From Ptiloglossa arizonensis (lineage: Eukaryota; Arthropoda; Insecta; Hymenoptera; Colletidae), in NCBI RefSeq assembly GCF_051014685.1, contig NW_027479039.1, positions 62,001 through 126,000 on the forward strand: a DNA stretch of 64,000 nucleotides. Direction: 5' to 3'. The position numbers and the translations under genes are program-made. The notes beneath the pieces are model-generated. The model was not told the origin of the DNA. It searched no databases and saw nothing but the letters and a program-made list of their open reading frames with translations. Of the stretch, positions 25,241-36,144 are shown in pieces. The stretch's first letter is position 1; every line of letters begins with the position of its first letter.

Positions 25241-28200
25241 ATTACAACGATATGCGTATTTTTTCCCTAGGCCATTCTGGTTAAGCGTTTGGAGCAGCAG
25301 AAGTGCGAAAAATTTGTTGTCTTCTCAACCATTTCTTGGCTTCAAACTCCCATATCTCGCGAACGGATTGACCTAACCCAAAAATTCCTGTTGCGTCTGA
25401 AAGTAGAAACTCGCCCGATTACAACGGTATGTGTATTTTTTCCCTAGGCCATTCTGATTAAGCGTTTGGAGCAGCAGAAGTGCGAAAAATTTGTCGTCTT
25501 CATAACCATTTCTTAGCTTCAAACTCCCATATCTCGCGAACGGATTGACCTAACCCAAAAATTCCTATTGCATCTGAAAGTAGAAACTCGCCCGATTACA
25601 ACGGTACGTGTATTTTTCCCTTAGGCCATTCTGGTTAAGCGATTGGAGCAGCAGAACTGCGAAAAATTTATTGTCTTGTCAACCATTTCTTAGCTTGAAA
25701 GTCCCATATCTCGCGAACGTATTGACCTAACCCAAAAATTCCTATTGCATCTGAAAGTAAAAACTCGCCCGATTACAGCGGTATGTGTATTTTTTCCCTA
25801 TGCCATTCTGGTTAAGCGTTTGAAGCAACAGAATTGCGAAAAATTTTTTGCTTTCTCAACCATTTCTTGGCTTCAAACTGCCATATCTCGCGAACGGATT
25901 GACCTAACCCAAAAATTCCTATTGCATCTGAAAGTAGAAACTCGCCCGATTACAACGGTACGTGTATTTTTCCCTTAGGCCATTCTGGTTAAGCGATTGG
26001 AGCAGCAGAAGTGCGAAAAATTTATTGTCTTGTCAACCATTTCTTAGCTTGAAAGTCCCATATCTCGCGAACGTATTGACCTAACCCAAAAATTCCTATT
26101 GCATCTGAAAGTAGAAACTCGCCCGATTACAGCGGTATGTGTAGTTTTTCCCTAGGCAATACTGGTTAAGCGTTTGGAGCAGCAGAAGTGCGACAAATTT
26201 GTTGTCTTCTCAATCATTTCTTAGCTTCAAACTCCCATATCTCGGGAACGGATTGACCTAACCCAAAAATTCCTGTTGCATCTGAAAGTAGAAACTCGCC
26301 CGATTACAACGGTATGTGTATTTTTTCCCTAGGCCATTCTGGTTAAGCGTTAGGAGCAGCAGAAGTGCGAAAAAGTTGTTGTCTTCTCAACCATTTCTTA
26401 GCTTTAAACTCCCATATCTCGCGAACGGATTGACCAAACCCAGAAGTTCCTGCTGCGTCTGAAAGCAGAAACTCGCCCGATTACAACGATATGTGTATTT
26501 TTTCCCTAGGCCATTCTGGTTAAGCGTTTGGAGCAGCAGAAGTGCGAAAAATTTGTTGTCTTCTCAACCATTTCTTGGCTTCAAACTCCCATATCTCGCG
26601 AACGGATTGACCTAACCCAAAAATTCCTGTTGCATCTGAAAGTAGATACTCGCCCGATTACAACGGTATGTGTATTTTTTCCCTAGGCCATTCTGATTAA
26701 GCGTTTGGAGCAGCAGAAGTGCGAAAAATTTGTTGTCTTCATAACCATTTCTTAGCTTCAATCTCCCATATCTCGCGAACGGATTGACCTAACCCAAAAA
26801 TTCCTATTGCATCAGAAAGTAGAAACTCGCCAGATTACAACGGTACGTGTATTTTTCCCTTAGGCCATTCTGGTTAAGCGATTGGAGCAGCAGAAGTGCG
26901 AAAAATTTATTGTCTTGTCAACCATTTCTTAGCTTGAAAGTCCCATATCTCGCGAACGTATTGACCTAACCCAAAAATTCCTATTGCATCTGAAAGTAGA
27001 AACTCGACCGATTACAGCGGTATGTGTATTTTTTCCCTATGCCATTCTGGTTAAGCGTTTGGAGCAACAGAATTGCGAAAAATTTTTTGCTTTCTCAACC
27101 ATTTCTTGGCTTCAAACTGCCATATCTCGCGAACGGATTGACCTAACCCAAAAATTCCTATTGCATCTGAAAGTAGAAACTCGCCCGATTACAACGGTAC
27201 GTGTATTTTTCCCTTAGGCCATTCTGGTTAAGCGATTGGAGCAGCAGAAGTGCGAAAAATTTATTGTCCTGTCAACCATTTCTTAGCTTGAAAGTCCCAT
27301 ATCTCGCGAACGTATTGACCTAACCCAAAAATTCCTATTGCATCTGAAAGTAGAAACTCGCCCGATTACAGCGGTATGTGTAGTTTTTCCCTAGGCAATT
27401 CTGGTTAAGCGTTTGGAGCAGCAGGAGTGCGACAAATTTGTTGTCTTCTCAATCATTTCTTAGCTTCAAACTCCCATATCTCGGGAACGGATTGACCTAA
27501 CCCAAAAATTCCTGTTGCATCTGAAAGTAGAAACTCGCGCGATTACAACGGTATGTGTATTTTTTCCCTAGGCCACTCTGGTTAAGCGTTAGGAGCAGCA
27601 GAATTGCGAAAAAGTTGTTGTCTTCTCAACCATTTCTTAGCTTTAAACTCCCATATCTCGCGAACGGATTGACCAACCCCAGAAGTTCCTGCTGCGTCTG
27701 AAAGTAGAAACTCGCCCGATTACAACGATATGTGTATTTTTTCCCTAGGCCATTCTGGTTAAGCGTTAGGAGCAGCAGAAGTGCGAAAAATTTGTTGTCT
27801 TCTCAATCATTTCTTAGCTTCAAACTCCCATATCTCGCGAACGTATTGACCTAACCCAAAAATTCCTATTGCATCTGAAAGTAGAAACTCGCCCGATTAC
27901 AGCGGTATGTGTATTTTTTCCCTATGCCATTCTGGTTAAGCGTTTGGAGCAGCAGAATTGCGAAAAATTTTTTGCTTTCTCAACCATTTCTTGGCTTCAA
28001 ACTGCCATATCTCGCGAACGGATTGACCTAACCAAAAAATTCCTATTGCATCTGAAAGTAGAAACTCGCCCGATTACAACGGTACGTGTATTTTTCCCTT
28101 AGGCCATTCTGGTTAAGCGATTGGAGCAGCAGAAGTGCGAAAAATTTATTGTCTTGTCAACCATTTCTTAGCTTGAAAGTCCCATATCTCGCGAACGTAT

Positions 28201-28570
28201 TGACCTAACCCAAAAATTCCTATTGCATCTGAAAGTAGAAACTCGCCCGATTACAGCGGTATGTGTAGTTTTTCCCTAGGCAATTCTGGTTAAGCGTTTG
28301 GAGCAGCAGAAGTGCGACAAATTTGTTGTCTTCTCAATCATTTCTTAGCTTCAAACTCCCATATCTCGCGAACGGATTGACCAAACCCAGAAGTTCCTGC
28401 TGCGTCTGAAAGTAGAAACTCGCCCGATTCAAACGATATGTGTATTTTTTCCCTAGGCCATTCTGGTTAAGCGTTAGGAGCAGCAGAAGTGCGAAAAATT
28501 TGTTGTCTTCTCAATCATTTCTTAGCTTCAAACTCCCATATCTCGCGAACGGATTGACCTAACCCAAAAA
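25241..28570 (+). repeat. Second copy of the 21-mer, shortened to 19 monomers
   Basis: This copy follows copy A directly at 3,717-bp offset up to 27,843. There the sequence jumps from GAACGG to GAACGT, and from then on it matches copy A at 3,363-bp offset. Exactly two monomers, corresponding to 24,127-24,480, are missing. The monomer carrying the join (around 27,790-27,870) has the left half of one family and the right half of another. Similarity ends near 28,565. Only a few private point changes were seen, such as TTGTCCTGTC at about 27,265. Confidence 0.85.
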
Positions 28571-29344
28571 TTCCTGTTGCATCTGAAAGTAGAAACTCGC
28601 CCGATTACAACGGTATGTGTATTTTTTCCCTAGGCCATTCTGGTTAAGCGTTAGGAGCAGCAGAAGTGCGAAAAATTTGTTGTCTTCTCAACCATTTCTT
28701 AGCTTCAAACTCCCATATCTCGCGAACGGATTGACCAAACCCAGAAGTTCCTGCTGCGTCTGAAAGTAGAAACTCGCCCGATTACAACGATATGCGTATT
28801 TTTTCCCTAGGCCATTCTGGTTAAGCGTTTGGAGCAGCAGAAGTGCGAAAAATTTGTTGTCTTCTCAACCATTTTGTGGCTTCAAACTCCCATATCTCGC
28901 GAACGGATTGATCTAACCCAAAAATTCCTGTTGCGTCTGAAAGTAGAAACTCGCCCGATTACAACGGTATGTGTATTCTTTCCCTAGGCCATTCTGATTA
29001 AGCGTTTGGAGCAGCAGAAGTGCGAAAAATTTGTTGTCTTCATAACCATTTCTTAGCTTCAAACTCCCATATCTCGCGAACGGATTGACCTAACCCAAAA
29101 ATTCCTATTGCATCTGAAAGTAGAAACTCGCCCGATTACAACGGTACGTTTATTTTTCCCTTAGGCCATTCTGGTTAAGCGATTGGAGCAGCAGAAGTGC
29201 GAAAAATTTATTGTCTTGTCAACCATTTCTTAGCTTGAAAGTCCCATATCTCGCGAACGTATTGACCTAACCCAAAAATTCCTATTGCATCTGAAAGTAG
29301 AAACTCGCCCGATTACAGCGGTATGTGTATTCTTTCCCTAGGCA
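28571..29344 (+). repeat. Linking monomers between the 21-mer and 6-mer blocks
   Basis: About four monomers carrying ATTTTGTGGC (about 28,872), TTGATCTAACCC and GTGTATTCTTTCC. All three markers are repeated 3,540 bp later in 31,385-32,530. They are otherwise ordinary satellite copies with no added sequence. Confidence 0.8.
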
Positions 29345-31560
29345 ATTCTGGTTAAGCGTTTGGAGCAGCAGAATTGCGAAAAATTTTTTGCTTTCTCAAC
29401 CATTTCTTGGCTTCAAACTGCCATATCTCGCGAACGGATTGACCTAACCCAAAAATTCCTATTGCATCTGAAAGTAGAAACTCGCCCGATTACAACGGTA
29501 CGTGTATTTTTCCCTTAGGCCATTCTGGTTAAGCGATTGGACCAGCAGAAGTGCCAAAAATTTATTGTCTTGTCAACCATTTCTTAGCTTGAAAGTCCCA
29601 TATCTCGCGAACGTATTGACCTAACCCAAAAATTCCTGTTGCATCTGAAAGTAGAAACTCGCCCGCTTACAACGGTATGTGTATTTTTTCCCTAGGCCAT
29701 TCTGGTTAAGCGTTAGGAGCAGCAGAAGTGCGAAAAATTTGTTGACTTCTCAACCATTTCTTAGCTTCAAACTCCCATATCTCGCGAACGGATTGACCAA
29801 ACCCAGAAGTTCCTGCTGCGTCTGAAAGTAGAAACTCGCCCGATTACAACGATATGCGTATTTTTTCCCTAGGGCATTCTGGTTAAGCGTTTGGAGCAGC
29901 AGAATTGCGAAAAATGTTTTGCCTTCTCAACCACTTCTTGGCTTCAAACTCCCATATCTCGCGAACGGATTGACCTAACCCAAAAATTCCTGTTGCATCT
30001 GAAAGTGGAAACTCGCCCGATTACAACGGTATGTGTATTTTTTCCCTAGGCCATTCTGGTTAAGCGTTTGGAGCAGCAGAATTGCGAAAAATTTTTTGCT
30101 TTCTCAACCATTTCTTGGCTTCAAACTGCCATATCTCGCGAACGGATTGACCTAACCCAAAAATTCCTATTGCATCTGAAAGTAGAAACTCGCCCGATTA
30201 CAACGGTATGTGTATTTTTCCCTTAGGCCGTTCTGGTTAAGCGATTGGAGCAGCAGAAGTGCGAAAAATTTATTGTCTTGTCAACCATTTCTTAGCTTGA
30301 AAGTCCCATATCTCGCGAACGTATTGACCTAACCCAAAAATTCCTATTGCATCTGAAAGTAGAAACTCGCCCGATTACAGCGGTATGTGTATTTTTTCCC
30401 TATGCCATTCTGGTTAAGCGTTTGGAGCAGCAGAATTGCGAAAAATTTTTTGCTTTCTCAACCATTTCTTGGCTTCAAACTGCCATATCTCGCGAACGGA
30501 TTGACCTAACCAAAAAATTCCTATTGCATCTGAAAGTAGAAACTCGCCCGATTACAACGGTATGTGTATTTTTCCCTTAGGCCATTCTGGTTAAGCGATT
30601 GGAGCAGCAGAAGTGCCAAAAATTTATTGTCTTGTCAACCATTTCTTAGCTTGAAAGTCCCATATCTCGCGAACGTATTGACCTAACCCAAAAATTCCTG
30701 TTGCATCTGAAAGTAGAAACTCGCCCGCTTACAACGGTATGTGTATTTTTTCCCTAGGCCATTCTGGTTAAGCGTTAGGAGCAGCAGAAGTGCGAAAAAT
30801 TTGTTGACTTCTCAACCATTTCTTAGCTTCAAACTCCCATATCTCGCGAACGGATTGACCAAACCCAGAAGTTCCTGCTGCGTCTGAAAGTAGAAACTCG
30901 CCCGATTACAACGATATGCGTATTTTTTCCCTAGGGCATTCTGGTTAAGCGTTTGGAGCAGCAGAATTGCGAAAAATGTTTTGCCTTCTCAACCACTTCT
31001 TGGCTTCAAACTCCCATATCTCGCGAACGGATTGACCTAACCCAAAAATTCCTGTTGCATCTGAAAGTAGAAACTCGCCCGATTACAACGGTATGTGTAT
31101 TTTTTCCCTAGGCCATTCTGGTTAAGCGTTTGGAGCAGCAGAATTGCGAAAAATTTTTTGCTTTCTCAACCATTTCTTGGCTTCAAACTGCCATATCTCG
31201 CGAACGGATTGACCTAACCCAAAAATTCCTATTGCATTTGAAAGTAGAAACTCGCCCGATTACAACGGTATGTGCATTTTTCCCTTAGGCCGTTCTGGTT
31301 AAGCGATTGGAGCAGCAGAAGTGCGAAAAATTTATTGTCTTGTCAACCATTTCTTAGCTTGAAAGTCCGATATCTCGCGAACGTATTGACCTAACCCAAA
31401 AATTCCTATTGCATCTGAAAGTAGAAACTCGCCCGATTACAGCGGTATGTGTATTTTTTCCCTATGCCATTCTGGTTAAGCGTTTGGAGCAGCAGAATTG
31501 CGAAAAATTTTTTGCTTTCTCAACCATTTCTTGGCTTCAAACTGCCATATCTCGCGAACG
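29345..31560 (+). repeat. Tandem 6-monomer HOR, two copies
   Basis: Markers recur at 1,062 bp (6x177): GTGCCAAAAA at 29,551 and 30,613, GCCCGCTTAC at about 29,661 and 30,723, CAACCACTTC at about 29,930 and 30,992, CTAGGGCATTC, and GCCGTTCTGG at about 30,228 and 31,290. The CCTAACCAAAAAATT variant at 30,347-30,580 and 31,409-31,642 also follows this spacing. Copy one is about 29,345-30,406 and copy two about 30,407-31,560. Confidence 0.82.
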
Positions 31561-32530
31561 GATTGACCTAACCAAAAAATTCCTATTGCATCTGAAAGTA
31601 GAAACTCGCCCGATTACAACGGTACGTGTATTTTTCCCTTAGGCCATTCTGGTTAAGCGATTGGAGCAGCAGAAGTGCGAAAAATTTATTGTCTTGTCAA
31701 CCATTTCTTAGCTTGAAAGTCCCATATCTCGCGAACGTATTGACCTAACCCAAAAATTCCTATTGCATCTGAAAGTAGAAACTCGCCCGATTACAGCGGT
31801 ATGTGTAGTTTTTCCCTAGGCAATTCTGGTTAAGCGTTTGGAGCAGCAGAAGTGCGACAAATTTGTTGTCTTCTCAATCATTTCTTAGCTTCAAACTCCC
31901 ATATCTCGCGAACGGATTGACCACACCCAGAAGTTCCTGCTGCGTCTGAAAGTAGAAACTCGCCCGATTCAAACGATATGTGTATTTTTTCCCTAGGCCA
32001 TTCTGGTTAAGCGTTAGGAGCAGCAGAAGTGCGAAAAATTTGTTGTCTTCTCAATCATTTCTTAGCTTCAAACTCCCATATCTCGCGAACGGATTGACCT
32101 AACCCAAAAATTCCTGTTGCATCTGAAAGTAGAAACTCGCCCGATTACAACGGTATGTGTATTTTTTCCCTAGGCCATTCTGGTTAAGCGTTAGGAGCAG
32201 CAGAAGTGCGAAAAATTTGTTGTCTTCTCAACCATTTCTTAGCTTCAAACTCCCATATCTCGCGAACGGATTGACCAAACCCAGAAGTTCCTGCTGCGTC
32301 TGAAAGTAGAAACTCGCCCGATTACAACGATATGCGTATTTTTTCCCTAGGCCATTCTGGTTAAGCGTTTGGAGCAGCAGAAGTGCGAAAAATTTGTTGT
32401 CTTCTCAACCATTTTGTGGCTTCAAACTCCCATATCTCGCGAACGGATTGATCTAACCCAAAAATTCCTGTTGCGTCTGAAAGTAGAAACTCGCCCGATT
32501 ACAACGGTATGTGTATTCTTTCCCTAGGCC
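31385..32530 (+). repeat. 20-monomer-distance copy of 27,845-28,990
   Basis: GATTCAAACGAT at about 28,426 and 31,966, ATTTTGTGGC at 28,872 and 32,412, and TTGATCTAACCC at 28,909 and 32,449 are all 3,540 bp apart. Similarity stops at CTGATTAAG (28,990) against CTGGTTAAG (32,530). The 6-mer duplication lies between the two blocks, so the 20-monomer period here is nested with the 6-monomer one. Confidence 0.8.
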
Positions 32531-34728
32531 ATTCTGGTTAAGCGTTAGGAGCAGCAGAAGTGCGAAAAATTTGTTGTCTTCTCAACCATTTCTTAGATTC
32601 AAACTCCCATATCTCGCGAACGGATTGACCTAACCCAAAAATTCCTATTGCATCTGAAAGTAGAAACTCGCCCGATCACAACGGTACGTGTATTTTTCCC
32701 TTAGGCCATTCTGGTTAAGCGATTGGAGCAGCAGAAGTGCGAAAAATTTATTGTCTTGTCAACCATTTCTTAGCTTGAAAGTCCCATATCTCGCGAACGT
32801 ATTGACCTAACCCAAAAATTCCTATTGCATCTGAAAGTAGAAACTCGCCCGATTACAGCGGTATGTGTATTTTTTCCCTATGCCATTCTGGTTAAGCGTT
32901 TGGAGCAACAGAATTGCGAAAAATTTTTTGCTTTCTCAACCATTTCTTGGCTTCAAACTGCCATATCTCGCGAACGGATTGACCTAACCCAAAAATTCCT
33001 ATTGCATCTGAAAGTAGAAACTCGCCCGATTACAACGGTACGTGTATTTTTCCCTTAGGCCATTCTGGTTAAGCGATTGGAGCAGCAGAAGTGCGAAAAA
33101 TTTATTGTCTTGTCAACCATTTCTTAGCTTGAAAGTCCCATATCTCGCGAACGTATTGACCTAACCCAAAAATTCCTATTGCATCTGAAAGTAGAAACTC
33201 GCCCGATTACAACGATATGTGTATTTTTTCCCTAGGCCATTCTGGTTAAGCGTTTGGAGCAGCAGAAGTGCGAAAAATTTGTTGTCTTCTCAACCATTTC
33301 TTGGCTTCAAACTCCCATATCTCGCGAACGGATTGACCTAACCCAAAAATTCCTGTTGCGTCTGAAAGTAGAAACTCGCCCGATTACAACGGTATGTGTA
33401 TTTTTTCCCTAGGCCATTCTGATTAAGCGTTTGGAGCAGCAGAATTGCGAAAAATTTGTTGTCTTCATAACCATTTCTTAGCTTCAATCTCCCATATCTC
33501 GCGAACGGATTGACCTAACCCAAAAATTCCTATTGCATCTGAAAGTAGAAACTCGCCCGATTACAACGGTACGTGTATTTTTCCCTTAGGCCATTCTGGT
33601 TAAGCGATTGGAGCAGCAGAAGTGCGAAAAATTTATTGTCTTGTCAACCATTTCTTAGTTTGAAAGTCCCATATCTCGCGAACGTATTGACCTAACCCAA
33701 AAATTCCTATTGCATCTGAAAGTAGAAACTCGACCGATTACAGCGGTATGTGTATTTTTTCCCTAGGCAATTCTGGTTAAGCGTTTAGAGCAGCAGAATT
33801 GCGAAAAATTTTTTGCTTTCTCAACCATTTCTTGGCTTCAAACTGCCATATCTCGCGAACGGATTGACCTAACCCAAAAATTCCTATTGCATCTGAAAGT
33901 AGAAACTCGCCCGATTACAACGGTACGTGTATTTTTCCCTTAGGCCATTCTGGTTAAGCGATTGGAGCAGCAGAAGTGCCAAAAATTTATTGTCTTGTCA
34001 ACCATTTCTTAGCTTGAAAGTCCCATATCTCGCGAACGGATTGACCAAACCCAGAAGTTCCTGCTTCGTCTGAAAGTAGAAACTCGCCCGATTACAACGA
34101 TATGCGTATTTTTTCCCTAGGGCATTCTGGTTAAGCGTTTGGAGCAGCAGAATTGCGAAAAATGTTTTGCCTTCTCAACCAGTTCTTGGCTTCAAACTCC
34201 CATATCTCGCGAACGGATTGACCTAACCCAAAAATTCCTGTTGCATCTGAAAGTAGAAACTCGCCCGATTACAACGGTATGTGTATTTTTTCCCTAGGAC
34301 ATTCTGGTTAAGCGTTTGGAGCAGCAGAATTGCGAAAAATTTTTTACTTTCTCAACCATTTCTTGGCTTCAAACTGCCATATCTCGCGAACGGATTGACC
34401 TAACCCAAAAATTCCTATTGCATCTGAAAGCAGAAACTCGCTCGATTACAACGGTATGTGTATTTTTCCCTTAGGCCACTCTGGTTAAGCGATTGGAGCA
34501 GCAGAAGTGCGAAAAATTTATTGTCTTGTCAACCATTTCTTAGCTTGAAAGTCCCATATCTCGCGAACGTATTGACCTAACCCAAAAATTCCTGTTGCAT
34601 CTGAAAGTAGAAACTCGCACGATTACAGCGGTATGTGTAGTTTTTCCCTAGGCAATTCTGGTTAAGCGTTTGGAGCAGCAGAAGTGCGACAAATTTGTTG
34701 TCTTCTCAATCATTTCTTAGCTTCAAAC

Positions 34729-34745
34729 TCCCATATCTCGCGAAC
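34729..34745 (-). promoter_or_regulatory. CENP-B-box-like motif (one per monomer, representative copy)
   Basis: Read on the minus strand, this site is G-TTCG-CGAG-A-TA-TGGG-A. The vertebrate CENP-B box core is N-TTCG-NNNN-A-NN-CGGG-N. TTCG, the central A and the last three G match, and only the C of CGGG is T, so 8 of 9 essential bases agree. The same site recurs in most of the ~361 monomers. The missing C is the base a CpG-to-TpG transition would change. By chance about one in 25 random 177-bp monomers would contain an 8/9 match on either strand, so the resemblance alone is suggestive, not proof. No intact 9/9 copy was noticed. Confidence 0.45.
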
Positions 34746-34908
34746 GGATTGACCTAACCCAAAAATTCCTGTTGCATCTGAAAGTAGAAACTCGCCCGAT
34801 TACAACGGTATGTGTATTTTTTCCCTAGGCCATTCTGGTTAAGCGTTTGGAGCAGCAGAATTGCGAAAAATTTTTTGCCTTCTCAACCATTTCTTGGCTT
34901 CAAACTCC
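34732..34908 (+). repeat. Representative consensus monomer
   Basis: This copy is exactly 177 bp and agrees with the majority base at essentially all positions, so it serves as the reference monomer. It has 75 G+C (42.4%) and 8 CpG. In order it holds the conserved TCTCGCGAACGGATTG block, an A5 tract, the conserved CTGAAAGTAGAAACTCGCCC block, a T6 tract followed by CCCTAGG, the conserved CATTCTGGTTAAGCG block, GGAGCAGCAG, and an A5T6 tract. The most variable parts across the array are the 20 or so bases after the A5T6 tract and the GGTATGTG/CCCTAGG area. All six reading frames contain a stop. NruI (TCGCGA, 34,738-34,743) and AvrII (CCTAGG, 34,824-34,829) sites occur once each, so both enzymes should cut most monomers and give a 177-bp ladder. 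Confidence 0.95.
34863..34878. other. A5T6 near-palindrome in each monomer (representative copy)
   Basis: The sequence GCGAAAAATTTTTTGC is palindromic at 14 of its 16 positions and contains an A-tract joined directly to a T-tract. A T6 tract lies about 53 bp upstream and an A5 tract about 56 bp before that, so three A/T tracts sit about five helical turns apart. Such tracts favour intrinsic DNA bending and nucleosome positioning, as reported for many satellites. Several families alter this site, replacing the T6 with TTTGTTG, TGTTTTG or TTTATTG, so the dyad is not universal. Confidence 0.4.
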
Positions 34909-36144
34909 CATATCTCGCGAACGGATTGACCTAAGCCAAAAATTCCTGTTGCGTCTGAAAGTAGAAACTCGCCCGATTACAACGGTATATGTATTTTTTC
35001 CCTAGGCCATTCTGATTAAGCGTTTGGAGCAGCAGAATTGCGAAAAATTTGTTGTCTTCATAACCATTTCTTAGCTTCAAACTCCCATATCTCGCGAACG
35101 GATTGACCTAACCCAAAAATTCCTGTTGCATCTGAAAGTAGAAACTCGCCCGATTACAACGGTATGTGTATTTTTTCCCTAGCCCATTCTGGTTAAGCGT
35201 TTGGAGCAGCAGAATTGCGAAAAATTTGTTGACTTCCCACCATTTCGTAGCTTCAAAGTCCCATATGTCGCGAACGGATTGACCAAACCCAAAAATTCCT
35301 GCTGCGTCTGAAAGTAGAAACGCGCCCGATTATAACGATATGCTTTTTTTTTTCCCTAGGCCATTCTGGTTAAGCGTTTGGAGCAGCAGAATTGCGAAAA
35401 ATGTTTTGCCTTCTCAACAATTTCTTGGCTTCAAGCTCCCATATCTCGCGAACGGATTGACCTAACCCAAAAACTCCTATTGCATCTGAAAGTAGAAACT
35501 CGCCCGATTACAACGGTACGTGTATTTTTCCCTTAGGCCATTCTGGTTAAGCGTTTGGAGCAGCAGAATAGCGAAAAATTTTTTGCCTTCTCAACCATTT
35601 CTAGGCTTCAAACTCCCATATCTCGCGAACGGATTGACCTAACCCAAAATTTCCTGTTGCATCTGAAAGTAGAAACTCGCCCGATTTCAACGGTATGTGT
35701 ATTTTCTCCCTAGGCCATTCTGGTTATGCGTTAGGAGCAGCAGAAGTGCGAAAAATTTGTTGTCTTCTCAACCATTTCTTAGCTTCAAACTCCCATATCT
35801 CGCGAACGGATTGACCAAACCCAGAAGTTCCTGCTGCGTCTGAAAGTAGAAACTCGCCCGATTACAACGATATGCGTATTTTTTCCCTAGGCCATTCTGG
35901 TTAAGCGTTTGGAGCAGCAGAAGTGCGTAAAATTTGTTGCCTTCTCAACCATTTCTTGGCTTCAAACTCCCATATCTCGCGAACGGATTGGCCTAACCCA
36001 AAAATTCCTGTTGCGTCTGAAAGTAGAAACTCGCCCGATTACAACGGTATGTGTATTTTTTCCCTAGGCCATTCTGATTAAGCGTTTGGAGCAGCAGAAG
36101 TGCGAAAAATTTGTCGTCTTCATAACCATTTCTTAGCTTCAAAC

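Larger units (their letters stand above)
32605..36144 (+). repeat. 20-monomer HOR unit, copy A
   Basis: The 3,540-bp unit is marked by CGATCACAACGG at about 32,674, TTTAGAGCAGCAG at about 33,786 and CTGCTTCGTCTG at about 34,061. All are found again in copy B. The tail from about 35,182 to 36,144 is not repeated in copy B. It includes a one-base deletion (ACTTCCCACC at about 35,237) and a T10 run with a one-base insertion at about 35,344. The same ACTTCCCACC deletion recurs at about 39,308, so that monomer was copied separately. Confidence 0.82.

Noticed and set aside
34732..34908. Ancient internal duplication of the monomer (GCGAACGGA...CAAAAATT...TTGC against GCGTTTGGA...GAAAAATT...TTGC, about 103 bp apart)
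   Set aside because: The resemblance is patchy, needs gaps and is carried mostly by A/T tracts, so it is too weak to claim without alignment statistics.
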